A program made the translations under genes and the position numbers. The notes beneath the pieces were generated by a model, which was given only the letters and a program-made list of their open reading frames with translations, did no database searches and was not told where the DNA came from. From Treponema sp. (lineage in GTDB: Bacteria; Spirochaetota; Spirochaetia; Treponematales; Breznakiellaceae), in NCBI GenBank assembly GCA_031275535.1, contig JAISOR010000117.1:1-18398 (forward strand): DNA of 18,398 bases, given 5' to 3'. Within the stretch, counting starts at the first letter, position 1. Each line of letters begins with the position of its first letter. Below, one piece after another: positions 1 to 5,962 of this stretch.

Positions 1-763
1 CGTTAAACCCCAGGGATGAGGTAAAGGGATGGGCGCTGATATCCAAACGGCCCCGGCCAAGGTCAAAGCCCAGGTTCTGCATCAGTTCCCGGTTATACGC
101 GGCCTGGTCTTCGGGATCAAATTCCCTTGATAGAAACGAGGCGTCCCCTGACGGCCCGGCGGCGGCAATCCGTTTTAAGAGCGCCCCCAGGCGCTCTTTA
201 AGGGGCTCAAATATGGCGGCTATGTCCTGGGCGGTCATCCCCGGTTCATGGGCATCCAGAAGCCCGTCGTAGATTTTTCCCCCGCCGCCATTTTCTCCAA
301 AACCCCAACAAACCGCCCTTTGCCGGGCAAAGTCCATCATGGTTTTAAGATGGGGCGCAAATGCGGCAAAATCATTATCCCTGCGGGCCGCGGCCCAGGC
401 CGCCAGGGCAAGACCTCCCGCCCTGGCTTCGGCGCTTACCAGGTCCGGGGGCAGTTTTACCGCCCGGTCATAATTGCGGCGCAGGACTTTACAAAAATCC
501 CTTTCCGGAGCGGGCAGCCTTTCGTCCCCCCGGGGATTTTGGGAATCCGATCCCAGCTGTTCCAAAAGGCGCCCAATTTCGGGGTTTGTCTGCCTTTCGT
601 GGGCTATACCCTCAAGTATCGCTAACTGGTCCGCCCGGTCCCTAACTCCCTGTGGGGGAAGATAGGTCTCCTGATCCCATTGCAGCGCGGCCACCGCTTT
701 TTCCAGATGGTTATGCTCCCCGTCTAATTGATGGAGACGCTCAAGTACTGTGGTAAAATCCAT
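1..763 (-). CDS. M32 family metallocarboxypeptidase (Taq type), N-terminal half, cut by window edge
   Basis: The frame is open from an ATG at 763 to the window edge, 254 codons with no stop. The translation begins MDFTTVLERLHQLDGEHNHL, followed by LQWDQETYLPPQGVRDRADQ and an LAILEGIAHERQ stretch. These are the hallmarks of the N-terminal helical region of M32 (carboxypeptidase Taq/PfuCP) enzymes: the W-D-Q-x-T-x-x-P motif, the R-x-x-Q-L-x-x-L-x-x-x-x-H-E helix, and near the edge HPFTSSLGFN, which precedes the zinc-binding HEXXH in this family. The HEXXH itself would lie beyond base 1, so activity cannot be judged. Family members are about 500 residues, so roughly half is present. They are cytoplasmic, metal-dependent and remove C-terminal residues from peptides. 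The start lies 25 bp after the stop of the cytidylate-kinase-like gene, with a GGGG run 6 nt upstream, so the two are probably co-transcribed. Confidence 0.85.
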   Translation of the reverse strand, partial: MDFTTVLERLHQLDGEHNHLEKAVAALQWDQETYLPPQGVRDRADQLAILEGIAHERQTNPEIGRLLEQLGSDSQNPRGDERLPAPERDFCKVLRRNYDRAVKLPPDLVSAEARAGGLALAAWAAARRDNDFAAFAPHLKTMMDFARQRAVCWGFGENGGGGKIYDGLLDAHEPGMTAQDIAAIFEPLKERLGALLKRIAAAGPSGDASFLSREFDPEDQAAYNRELMQNLGFDLGRGRLDISAHPFTSSLGFN

Positions 764-788
764 AACAACCCCATGTGGGTGATCAAGG

Positions 789-1610
789 TTACGGCATCAC
801 GCTGTATTCCTGAACCACCTGAATTTTCGAACATACCTCACTAAAGGAGGGCAGATCCCGGGCCGCGGAAACAGCGGCTTCTATCAAAGCCTGTGAATTG
901 GCGACCCCATAGATGGTGGCCGTTCCGTTGGAAACTACCGCCTCCAGGAAGTGGATGGGAATTTCCTTTTCATACAAAATATGATGGACCAATTGCTGGG
1001 CGGCGATCAACTCTTTTAAACGGAGCGTGTTCTGCGCCTCCGCTTCTTCATCGATAAGATGATCCCGAAGATCCTTGATGATCCTGGCGCACAGGGACGG
1101 GGACAGATGGCCGGTGTTTATGGTAAGATGATAATTCGCCGCATCCCTCCAATCCATATCAAAAAAATACTGATGGAATCCCGCCCGGTTATGATCGCTT
1201 TGTTCAATAATCTGCCGGGCCCGTTTGTCGTCACAATGAAAATAACTTTTTACCCGTTCCCGGCGAATCTCCGGGGGGGCAACCAGGAATACGGATAATA
1301 CCCCCGGAACATTCTTAAAGACCGCACAGGCGCCGCGGCCAATAAAAACGCAGCTTTTTTCCGCCGCCTCGGTAAGTATAGCGGTTTTTAGAAAATGCAG
1401 ATAGTCGTCCCTGTCCTGGGACAGGGACGCAAAAAAGGACGGCTTACATTCGTCGTATTTTTCGAACTTGCGGGGCGCTACCCCATAGGATTTAATCCGT
1501 TCCTCCAGGGTTTGTTTGTCCACGAAGCGGTAATCCAGAAGTTTTGCCAATTCGTGGGCAGTTTCGTCACTAAGGGTTGCCAATTGACGGGAAATAGTAA
1601 TGATTGCCAT
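789..1610 (-). CDS. cytidylate kinase-like family protein with C-terminal BON-like domain
   Basis: 273 residues. I chose the ATG at 1610 because a strong GGAGGAGG lies 5 nt upstream and the protein then begins MAIITISRQ, the usual opening of this family. A longer frame from 1664 would read into repeat element A. Residues 1 to about 190 resemble the cytidylate kinase-like family: ISRQ near the N-terminus, GRGACAVF, PGVLSVFLVAP, then an R-x-x-R pair. The expected glycine-rich nucleotide loop is degenerate (SRQLATLSDETAHELAK), so kinase activity is uncertain. The last 75 or so residues (LKELIAAQQLV..., then IPIHFLEAVVSNGTATIYG and a C-terminal helix) look like a BON domain, a small fold often involved in envelope or ligand binding. 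No signal peptide is seen, so the protein is probably cytoplasmic. It is the first gene of a pair with the M32 peptidase. The family is clear, but the substrate is unknown. Confidence 0.8.
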   Translation of the reverse strand: MAIITISRQLATLSDETAHELAKLLDYRFVDKQTLEERIKSYGVAPRKFEKYDECKPSFFASLSQDRDDYLHFLKTAILTEAAEKSCVFIGRGACAVFKNVPGVLSVFLVAPPEIRRERVKSYFHCDDKRARQIIEQSDHNRAGFHQYFFDMDWRDAANYHLTINTGHLSPSLCARIIKDLRDHLIDEEAEAQNTLRLKELIAAQQLVHHILYEKEIPIHFLEAVVSNGTATIYGVANSQALIEAAVSAARDLPSFSEVCSKIQVVQEYSVMP

Positions 1611-1624
1611 AGAAACCTCCTCCA

Positions 1625-1785
1625 CTAGGAGCCTGTTGCACTTGTGGATTTTTTGCATATTCATGCAAAAAATCCCCGATTATTGGGCTCCGCGAACCTT
1701 CGGTTCGAATGCAGTTTGCAAGGTATAAAAATTCACGAAAGTGAATTTTTATACAAATTTGCGCTGAAGCGCAACAAACTGCTAG
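1625..1785. repeat. hairpin-rich repeat element, copy A (161 bp, imperfect terminal inverted repeats)
   Basis: The ends are near-inverted: CTAGGAGCCTGTTG at 1625-1638 against the complement of CAACAAACTGCTAG at 1772-1785 (11 of 14 match). Inside, in order, are a perfect 13-bp hairpin (1646-1658 with 1663-1675), the constant block CGATTATTGGGC (1677-1688), a 6-bp hairpin CGAACC-TTC-GGTTCG (1693-1707), GCAGTTTG (1711-1718) pairing with CAAACTGC (1775-1782), a perfect 14-bp hairpin with GAAA loop (1723-1736 with 1741-1754), and a 7-bp hairpin with GA loop (1759-1774). The left 85 bp recurs at 17626-17721 with a different but still perfectly paired first hairpin. The element lies directly upstream of the ribosome binding site of the cytidylate-kinase-like gene, so it may form that gene's leader. 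It resembles a MITE- or REP-like element and encodes no protein. Confidence 0.8.
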
Positions 1786-1980
1786 TATGACTGTGATTGA
1801 AAGGCCGGGCCCCTCCCGCAGTCCTCCACCGGAAAGCGGGGTTCCTGCCCCGGCCCCATTCCGGCATTTTTGCCGGATATGTTAAGCATAAGGCTTTAAG
1901 GGAAAATTGTCAAAAGCGGAGGGGGAAATCCATCGATGTTGCCCGGATTAAGCGAGGACCCCCTCTTCCCCCTCGTTCGA
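1786..1980. other. gene-free stretch with a small hairpin
   Basis: No credible coding frame was found: the open frames here have no family resemblance and read across structured DNA. One short palindrome is visible, CCGGCA-TTTT-TGCCGG at 1861-1876, which is terminator-like without a clear T-tract outside the loop. The rest is GC-rich and otherwise unexplained. It joins repeat element A to the large nested inverted repeat. Confidence 0.5.
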
Positions 1981-2234
1981 GGAAAGGCCGGGCAATTTTT
2001 GGGGTGTATCCGGGACACCTCCGGAGAAAATGCACCGGTACGGTGGAAAAAAACCTGGTGGGGTGTCATCGGACCTTGGTCTGTCGGACCAAGGTCCGGT
2101 GTAAACCATAGGGGGACCCTCCGGGGGTCCCTATGGATTTACACGGGCCGGACCCCAAGTAATTTCCTCACCGTACCGGTGTTTTCATTTAGAGTATCCC
2201 GGATAAAGAGTAAATGCTTTTGCCCTGCCTTTCC
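1981..2234. repeat. large nested inverted repeat (254 bp, three-way-junction fold)
   Basis: Paired segments nest in order. 1981-1995 pairs with 2220-2234 (14 of 15; GGAAAGGCCGGGCAA on the left). 2007-2015 pairs with 2197-2205 (TATCCGGGA, 9 of 9). 2026-2045 pairs with 2169-2186 (18 pairs around a 2-nt bulge, including CACCGGTACGGTG). 2059-2064 pairs with 2152-2157. Inside sit two hairpins: 2070-2081 with 2087-2098 (CGGACCTTGGTC, 12 of 12), and 2099-2113 with 2129-2144 (15 pairs, one bulged A). GGTCCGG (2093-2099) can alternatively pair with CCGGACC (2148-2154), which would break the first hairpin. It ends 26 bp after the antitoxin stop on the minus strand. It could be a structured RNA, a palindromic mobile unit or a complex terminator. 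The pairing is certain, the role is not. Confidence 0.75.
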
Positions 2235-2260
2235 CCGTATACCACGACCGGATTATCAGT

Positions 2261-2494
2261 TTATGCGGAAGCGGTGGCTATTTTTTCCCGCACCAGATCG
2301 CCGATAATTTGAGCGGGACTTTTGTGATCGGCCTCAGCTTTAGTCCAGATGTAATCCATAGTCAGATTGTCCAAGCCCAGGAATCGGGCGTTCCGGCGGC
2401 TTATGAATCCGGTACCATTGGGACCTGTTTTGGGTATATGGGTAGTATAGTATTCATCCAGCGCATCCGCTTCTTCTTCAGTCAATTCCGGCAT
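2261..2494 (-). CDS. putative antitoxin of a small toxin/antitoxin pair
   Basis: 77 residues, beginning MPELTEEEADALDEYYTT, then GPNGTGFISRRNARFLGLDN, and ending with a helix PAQIIGDLVREKIATASA. The acidic start, short length and position 13 bp after the toxin stop fit a cognate antitoxin. I recognise the pattern (MPELTEEEAxALDE, then GFxSRRN and TPAxIIGxLV) from small proteins paired with BrnT/RelE-like toxins, but cannot name a defined family. A clear AGGAG lies 7 nt before the ATG. The toxin-first gene order is that of BrnTA, HigBA and MqsRA systems, in which the antitoxin commonly represses the operon. A DNA-binding motif is not obvious here. Downstream is the large nested inverted repeat. 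Confidence 0.6.
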   Translation of the reverse strand: MPELTEEEADALDEYYTTHIPKTGPNGTGFISRRNARFLGLDNLTMDYIWTKAEADHKSPAQIIGDLVREKIATASA

Positions 2495-2507
2495 AGCTTT
2501 CTCCTAA

Positions 2508-2795
2508 TCATTTAAGCAAAGAGAGCAATACAGCCCGGCACTTCATGGCATGAAATACCTGCACCGTATTCTCATCAATGACATTATACAAGATTTCAAG
2601 CGGATTGGCATTGCAGTCAAAACAGATGAGCAGGTTTTTAGTAGGGTCTCCTTCTTCAAATACCGCATCATATTCGGGAATTTTAAACACCCTCCGTATA
2701 TCGGTTTCGGTTACGCCGTGTTTAAAAGCCGACTGCCTGAAAATGATATTAATGTCCACTACTTTGACTATACCATGCCCCATGTAAAACCGCAA
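2508..2795 (-). CDS. putative BrnT/RelE-superfamily-like toxin
   Basis: 95 residues from a TTG at 2795, with AAGGTAAGG just upstream. ATG codons at 2783 and further in are alternatives but have poorer spacing. The core runs FRQSAFKHGVTETDIRRVF (KHGVT at about 25-29), then a beta-rich part LLICFDCNANPLEILYNVID and the terminal VQVFHAMKCR (HAMK at 82-85). The KHG(V/I) helix followed by an antiparallel sheet and a conserved H-A-M-K-x-R end resembles small ribonuclease toxins of the BrnT or DUF4258 type. The HAMK segment is the likely functional site by analogy. It is followed by the 77-residue antitoxin in the same transcript. The family assignment is by pattern only. A small non-toxin protein of the same fold is possible. 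Confidence 0.6.
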   Translation of the reverse strand: MRFYMGHGIVKVVDINIIFRQSAFKHGVTETDIRRVFKIPEYDAVFEEGDPTKNLLICFDCNANPLEILYNVIDENTVQVFHAMKCRAVLLSLLK

Positions 2796-2871
2796 TGCCT
2801 TACCTTTTGAGACGGCAAAAACCCCTTCTATCCCATATACCCAGAGGTCATACTGATATATATTCTAAGAT

Positions 2872-3423
2872 ATGAACTATGATCATCTTATTTGGCGGGA
2901 AGAGGAGCGCCGGGAGGTCTTTGCCTCTCCGGTGCTTTCGATTCGGAATACCACCAGCCGGTCCCCCAGGGGCGAATCCGGGGTTTTTACCGTGATTGAC
3001 GCCGCCGATTGGGCTATTGTGGTACCGCTCTTGGAAACAAGCGGGGGCAAGAAATTTGTCATGGTCCGGCAATGGCGCCACGGGGCGCAGGAGATAAGCC
3101 TGGAATTTCCCGGCGGGGTTTTTGAGGCCGGGGAAGATGGTTCCGAGGCGGCGGCCAGGGAACTGCGGGAAGAGACCGCCTATGCGCCGGGAAAGATCCG
3201 CAAGCTGGGGGAAATGAGCCCTAATCCGGCGATTATGTCAAACCGGGTACATTTTTTTCTTGCCGAGGATTTAAAGGATCTGGGAAACCAGAAATTGGAT
3301 GCCGATGAATTTGTGGATGTAGAAATAGTACCTGTTCAGGAAGTAATCGAAGCCATGGGGCGTCCACCCTATGTACACGCCCTCATGGCTTCGGCTCTTA
3401 TGCTTTACTTAAGGGGCGTATAG
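2872..3423 (+). CDS. Nudix hydrolase, ADP-ribose pyrophosphatase-like
   Basis: 183 residues, the usual size for ADP-ribose/ADP-sugar pyrophosphatases. The Nudix box runs from G82 to Y104: G-x5-E88-x7-R96-E97-L98-R99-E100-E101-T102-A103-Y104. All catalytic acidic residues of REUxEE are present, and the usual glycine before the last position is Ala103. VMVRQWRHG upstream and MSPNPAIMSNRVHFFLA downstream match the ADP-ribose branch (substrate-binding strand and proline-containing loop). The expected role is Mg-dependent cleavage of ADP-ribose or a similar nucleotide sugar in the cytoplasm. There is no convincing Shine-Dalgarno before the ATG. The end overlaps the convergent LysM gene by 19 bp, so no terminator fits between them. 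It is divergent from the toxin gene, with 76 bp between them. Confidence 0.88.
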   Translation: MNYDHLIWREEERREVFASPVLSIRNTTSRSPRGESGVFTVIDAADWAIVVPLLETSGGKKFVMVRQWRHGAQEISLEFPGGVFEAGEDGSEAAARELREETAYAPGKIRKLGEMSPNPAIMSNRVHFFLAEDLKDLGNQKLDADEFVDVEIVPVQEVIEAMGRPPYVHALMASALMLYLRGV

Positions 3424-4319
3424 GTCGTATTTGCGTCCCACGTACCCTCTCGGATCTCGCCCTGAATGCTTGGAATGTCCAATACCATACCGGGATGAAT
3501 AAGGTCGGGATTGTCCGGCTCGGGCATGTTGGCCCTATTCGCATCGTAAATCAGCCTCCACTTGGTGGAATCGCCGTAGGCCCAGGGCCTTCCCGCGATA
3601 TTCCAGAGACAGTCCTTGGAGAGCGCCCAGGGGCGTACCGTATATTTGGCGGGGAGCGCCGGGGTGTCCGAGGGGGCCCGGATATAGGCCAGGGCGTCTA
3701 TGACCCGCTGGGCAGCGGCGATGGCCGGATCCCATTCTTCCGCGGACCGGAAGGAAACCGCCTCGTTATACGCGGTCTGGGCTTTGCCGTATTCGGTGGG
3801 ATAAATACCGGCGGCGCCGATGGAAGTCGCCCAGTCAAGGCGGCTGCGGGCGGCGGCTATGGCGTCGTTGGTTGCTTTGATCTTTAACTGCAGCGCCACA
3901 TACTCGTCCGAAAGCTGGGCGTACCTAAGGGCCTCCGCCGCATATTCGGATGACGCATCATAATCGCCGTAATCAAAGGATTCCTGGGCCAGGTTGGTTA
4001 GGCGGACGCTTTCGACATAATATTTATTGTTCCGCAGGCTGGCGGGGATAACAGGGGAAGCATCCGACGAAGCCGCCGCGGCCAGGGTGGCGATGGCGGA
4101 AAAATCGGGGGCCTCCGATGCATCCGCGGGGTTAAAGGCCCACAGATATGACACATCATAGAGATCCGCAAACCAGAAACCGGGAACAAAGACCACCTCC
4201 ACCTGTTCAAGCGCGGCGGATTCAATTAATACAGGCTCCGGAAGCTCAAACTGGGCAAAAACCGTCTGAGCCCCAAAGACAAACATAATTACCAATAAAA
4301 AAGTTATTCCACGATTCAT
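3405..4319 (-). CDS. exported LysM-domain protein
   Basis: 304 residues. Residues 1-22 are a signal peptide (hydrophobic LLVIMFVFG core, cleavage after VFA). Residues about 100-215 are alanine-rich helices including IGAAGIYPTEYGKAQTAYNE, a repeat unit shared with the upstream lipoprotein. Residues about 225-283 resemble a LysM module: KYTVRPWALSKDCLWNIAG, a W-R-L-I-Y-D-A-N-R segment, and a final HPGMVLDIP. LysM binds N-acetylglucosamine-containing glycans, so the protein probably acts at the peptidoglycan in the periplasm. The ATG overlaps the lipoprotein stop (ATGA), indicating translational coupling and a joint function. No catalytic domain is visible. A role as a wall-anchoring or scaffold protein is inference. 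Confidence 0.8.
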   Translation of the reverse strand: MNRGITFLLVIMFVFGAQTVFAQFELPEPVLIESAALEQVEVVFVPGFWFADLYDVSYLWAFNPADASEAPDFSAIATLAAAASSDASPVIPASLRNNKYYVESVRLTNLAQESFDYGDYDASSEYAAEALRYAQLSDEYVALQLKIKATNDAIAAARSRLDWATSIGAAGIYPTEYGKAQTAYNEAVSFRSAEEWDPAIAAAQRVIDALAYIRAPSDTPALPAKYTVRPWALSKDCLWNIAGRPWAYGDSTKWRLIYDANRANMPEPDNPDLIHPGMVLDIPSIQGEIREGTWDANTTYTPLK

Positions 4320-5458
4320 CGTGCGCCTCCTCCTTCCAGAATTATTTCCGCATCCCGGGCCGTTTCATCGCTTTGGACCACCTTCTCTTCAGCGGTCTTG
4401 ATGGCCTCTTCGGCCAATCTGCGTTTTTCCGCCGCTATTCTGCTGATACTGATAAACTGGGATTCCGATTGGATATAGGGATCGACCGCTTCATTGAATC
4501 TCCTCCCCCTAAAAGCGGTCTCGGCCCGGTTGTAAATCCCATCGGCGGTGCCAAACTCGTTTTTTACCGCCACATTGGCCTTAAGATCAAGCGCAGCCTG
4601 CCGTTCCTTGCTTGCGGCAGCTCTTCGTTCAGTAGCGTAGGTCTCCCATCCGGTATTAACCACCAGATTATACCGCAGCAGGGCCTCTTCCGCATTACCC
4701 GCGGCAATACCGATATCCCCCGAATTATAGGCGCTTATCGCCCTGGAACCGGATTCCTCCGCCAGTTCAAAATTTTGGGGATCGTATTTTACAAAGCCCC
4801 GGTTTTCTATTTCCTGCCGTACCGTATAGGCATCGGCGACGGTTTTAAGCGCCCTATACCTGTCCAGGGCCAGAAAAGCGGAGCGCGCCGCGGCGTAATA
4901 ATCACTTGCTTCTTTACCCGTTTCATACTGTTTAACGGCTTGATCGACCGTAGCGTCGGCGGCGGCAAGCCCCTCGGGGTATATACCGCCGATTCCGGCC
5001 CCAACCGCTTCGGACCGGGCCTGGCTTATTTCATCCGCCCGGGCCTGGGCATACAGGGGCAGGCATTTACGGGCCAGGGCATCATAGGCTTCGGCAACCG
5101 CTTTATATTGAGCGGCAGCCTGTTTTAACTCACCCTGGGTAGGCTTCTGCGCCTGTTCGCCGGCGGCAAGATACTGCGCCTCCGCAGCCTCCCAATCCGG
5201 GGGGAAATAGGAGGGGCCTTCAATGTCTATGGCCTGCTGCCGCGAAATATCGGCCTGCGCCTTGGCGGCATTTAACGCATCAATAGTAGCCTGATTCGGA
5301 GGCCCTAAATCGGGGTCCTGTGCAGGCGGTGGCGGCGGCGTGGTGGGCTCCTCCACGGGCGGCGGAGTTTCAACCGGCGCCGGACTACCCTTACAAGACA
5401 ATATTGATAAAGAAACAACTATCCCTACCAAAAAACATACGGTATAAATCCTTTTCAT
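4316..5458 (-). CDS. lipoprotein with proline-rich linker and alpha-helical repeats
   Basis: 380 residues from the ATG at 5458, chosen for AAGGGAG about 6 nt upstream and for the signal peptide that follows. Residues 1-21 are a lipoprotein signal (VCFLVGIVVSLSILS) with Cys22 as the acylation site, and a spirochaete-type lipobox ILSC. Residues about 28-55 are Pro/Glu-rich, then the protein is almost entirely helical. Four related units begin near residues 84 (YFPPDWEAAEAQY), 160 (YPEGLAAADATVDQA), 225 (YDPQNFELAEESG) and 302 (FGTADGIYNRAETA), about 70-80 residues apart. The same unit occurs once in the LysM protein downstream. The fold is probably TPR-like or of the DUF4398 type. The protein likely sits on a membrane facing the periplasm and works with the LysM protein. 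No enzyme motif was seen. The precise family was not recognised. Confidence 0.75.
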   Translation of the reverse strand: MKRIYTVCFLVGIVVSLSILSCKGSPAPVETPPPVEEPTTPPPPPAQDPDLGPPNQATIDALNAAKAQADISRQQAIDIEGPSYFPPDWEAAEAQYLAAGEQAQKPTQGELKQAAAQYKAVAEAYDALARKCLPLYAQARADEISQARSEAVGAGIGGIYPEGLAAADATVDQAVKQYETGKEASDYYAAARSAFLALDRYRALKTVADAYTVRQEIENRGFVKYDPQNFELAEESGSRAISAYNSGDIGIAAGNAEEALLRYNLVVNTGWETYATERRAAASKERQAALDLKANVAVKNEFGTADGIYNRAETAFRGRRFNEAVDPYIQSESQFISISRIAAEKRRLAEEAIKTAEEKVVQSDETARDAEIILEGGGAR

Positions 5459-5507
5459 AGGCACTCCCTTTAAGAATTTATGGTAACAACATTCCATCCA
5501 TCTTAAT

Positions 5508-5536
5508 AGTATATCTTAAAATGCGGATTACCACAA
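5508..5536 (-). promoter_or_regulatory. candidate promoter of the lipoprotein/LysM operon
   Basis: Read on the minus strand, TTGTGG (5536-5531) and TATACT (5513-5508) are separated by 17 bp and lie about 50 bp upstream of the lipoprotein ATG, in the AT-rich divergent gap 5459-5671. The -10 matches consensus at 5 of 6, the -35 at only 3 of 6. Confidence 0.4.
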
Positions 5537-5547
5537 GATACACCGGT

Positions 5548-5571
5548 ATTTATGTATAAATTACCATAAAT
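5548..5571. promoter_or_regulatory. 7-bp dyad in the divergent promoter region
   Basis: ATTTATG (5548-5554) and CATAAAT (5565-5571) form an inverted repeat with a 10-bp AT-rich spacer. It lies upstream of the lipoprotein promoter candidate and of the PC4-like gene. It could be an operator for a dimeric regulator, but such dyads are common by chance in AT-rich DNA. Confidence 0.25.
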
Positions 5572-5614
5572 CTTCTGTACTACTAAAACCTCTATGTTAA
5601 ACAAAAATTACATA

Positions 5615-5630
5615 TATAATATACTATAAT
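5615..5630 (+). promoter_or_regulatory. candidate -10 boxes for the PC4-like gene
   Basis: Two exact TATAAT hexamers (5615-5620 and 5625-5630) lie 42-57 bp upstream of the ATG at 5672, in the most AT-rich part of the window. No good -35 stands at 16-18 bp from either one, so which is used is unclear. Confidence 0.35.
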
Positions 5631-5671
5631 TATTCTTATAAAACATCTTTACCTTTTTTTGTGAGGTTTTT

Positions 5672-5905
5672 ATGGCAGATATTACCTACGATATCCTGAA
5701 GAGTTATGGGGTCCTATCGGAAGAGAAAAGCGGCTGGAGAAAAGAGCTAAGTCTGGTCTCCTGGAATAGCCGGGCCCCCAAATTTGATATCCGGGATTGG
5801 GCGCCGGGGCATGAAAAGATGGGAAAGGGCATCACCCTTAACCGGGAAGAGGCGGCCAAACTGGTGGAATACCTTACCGCGGCCCTGGCGGAACCGGAAC
5901 AATGA
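5672..5905 (+). CDS. PC4/YdbC-like single-stranded DNA-binding protein
   Basis: 77 residues, the typical length of bacterial PC4-like (YdbC) proteins. The signature is clear: GWRKELSLVSWNSRAPKFD, then IRDWAPGHEKMGKGITLNRE and a final helix EEAAKLVEYLTAAL. The family (transcriptional coactivator p15/PC4) forms dimers with a strongly curved sheet that binds single-stranded DNA without strict sequence preference. A GTGAGG ribosome binding site lies 5 nt before the ATG. The gene faces the addB-addA-patatin operon tail to tail. The gap 5906-5962 holds only a weak TAAAGG/CCTTTA dyad and no clear terminator. A link to AddAB end processing, which creates single strands, is attractive but rests on proximity alone. 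Confidence 0.85.
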   Translation: MADITYDILKSYGVLSEEKSGWRKELSLVSWNSRAPKFDIRDWAPGHEKMGKGITLNREEAAKLVEYLTAALAEPEQ

Positions 5906-5962
5906 GCCCCGGGGTCCCGTAAAGGACCGTCCCTTTAGCGCCGGAGGAAAGCCCAACCGGGT

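Noticed and set aside
1611..1664. 18-residue N-terminal extension of the cytidylate-kinase-like protein
   Set aside because: It reads repeat element A, while the inner ATG has a strong ribosome binding site and the conserved family start.
1797..2307. Two overlapping plus-strand frames of 104 and 123 codons
   Set aside because: They run through the nested inverted repeat, have Arg/Pro-rich non-protein composition, and the base pairing explains the sequence better.
4373..5128. 251-codon plus-strand frame opposite the lipoprotein gene
   Set aside because: No ribosome binding site or family resemblance. The lipoprotein frame has signal peptide, lipobox and repeats.
5906..5962. Terminator between the PC4-like and patatin genes
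   Set aside because: Only a 6-bp TAAAGG/CCTTTA dyad without a T-tract is present, too weak to call.
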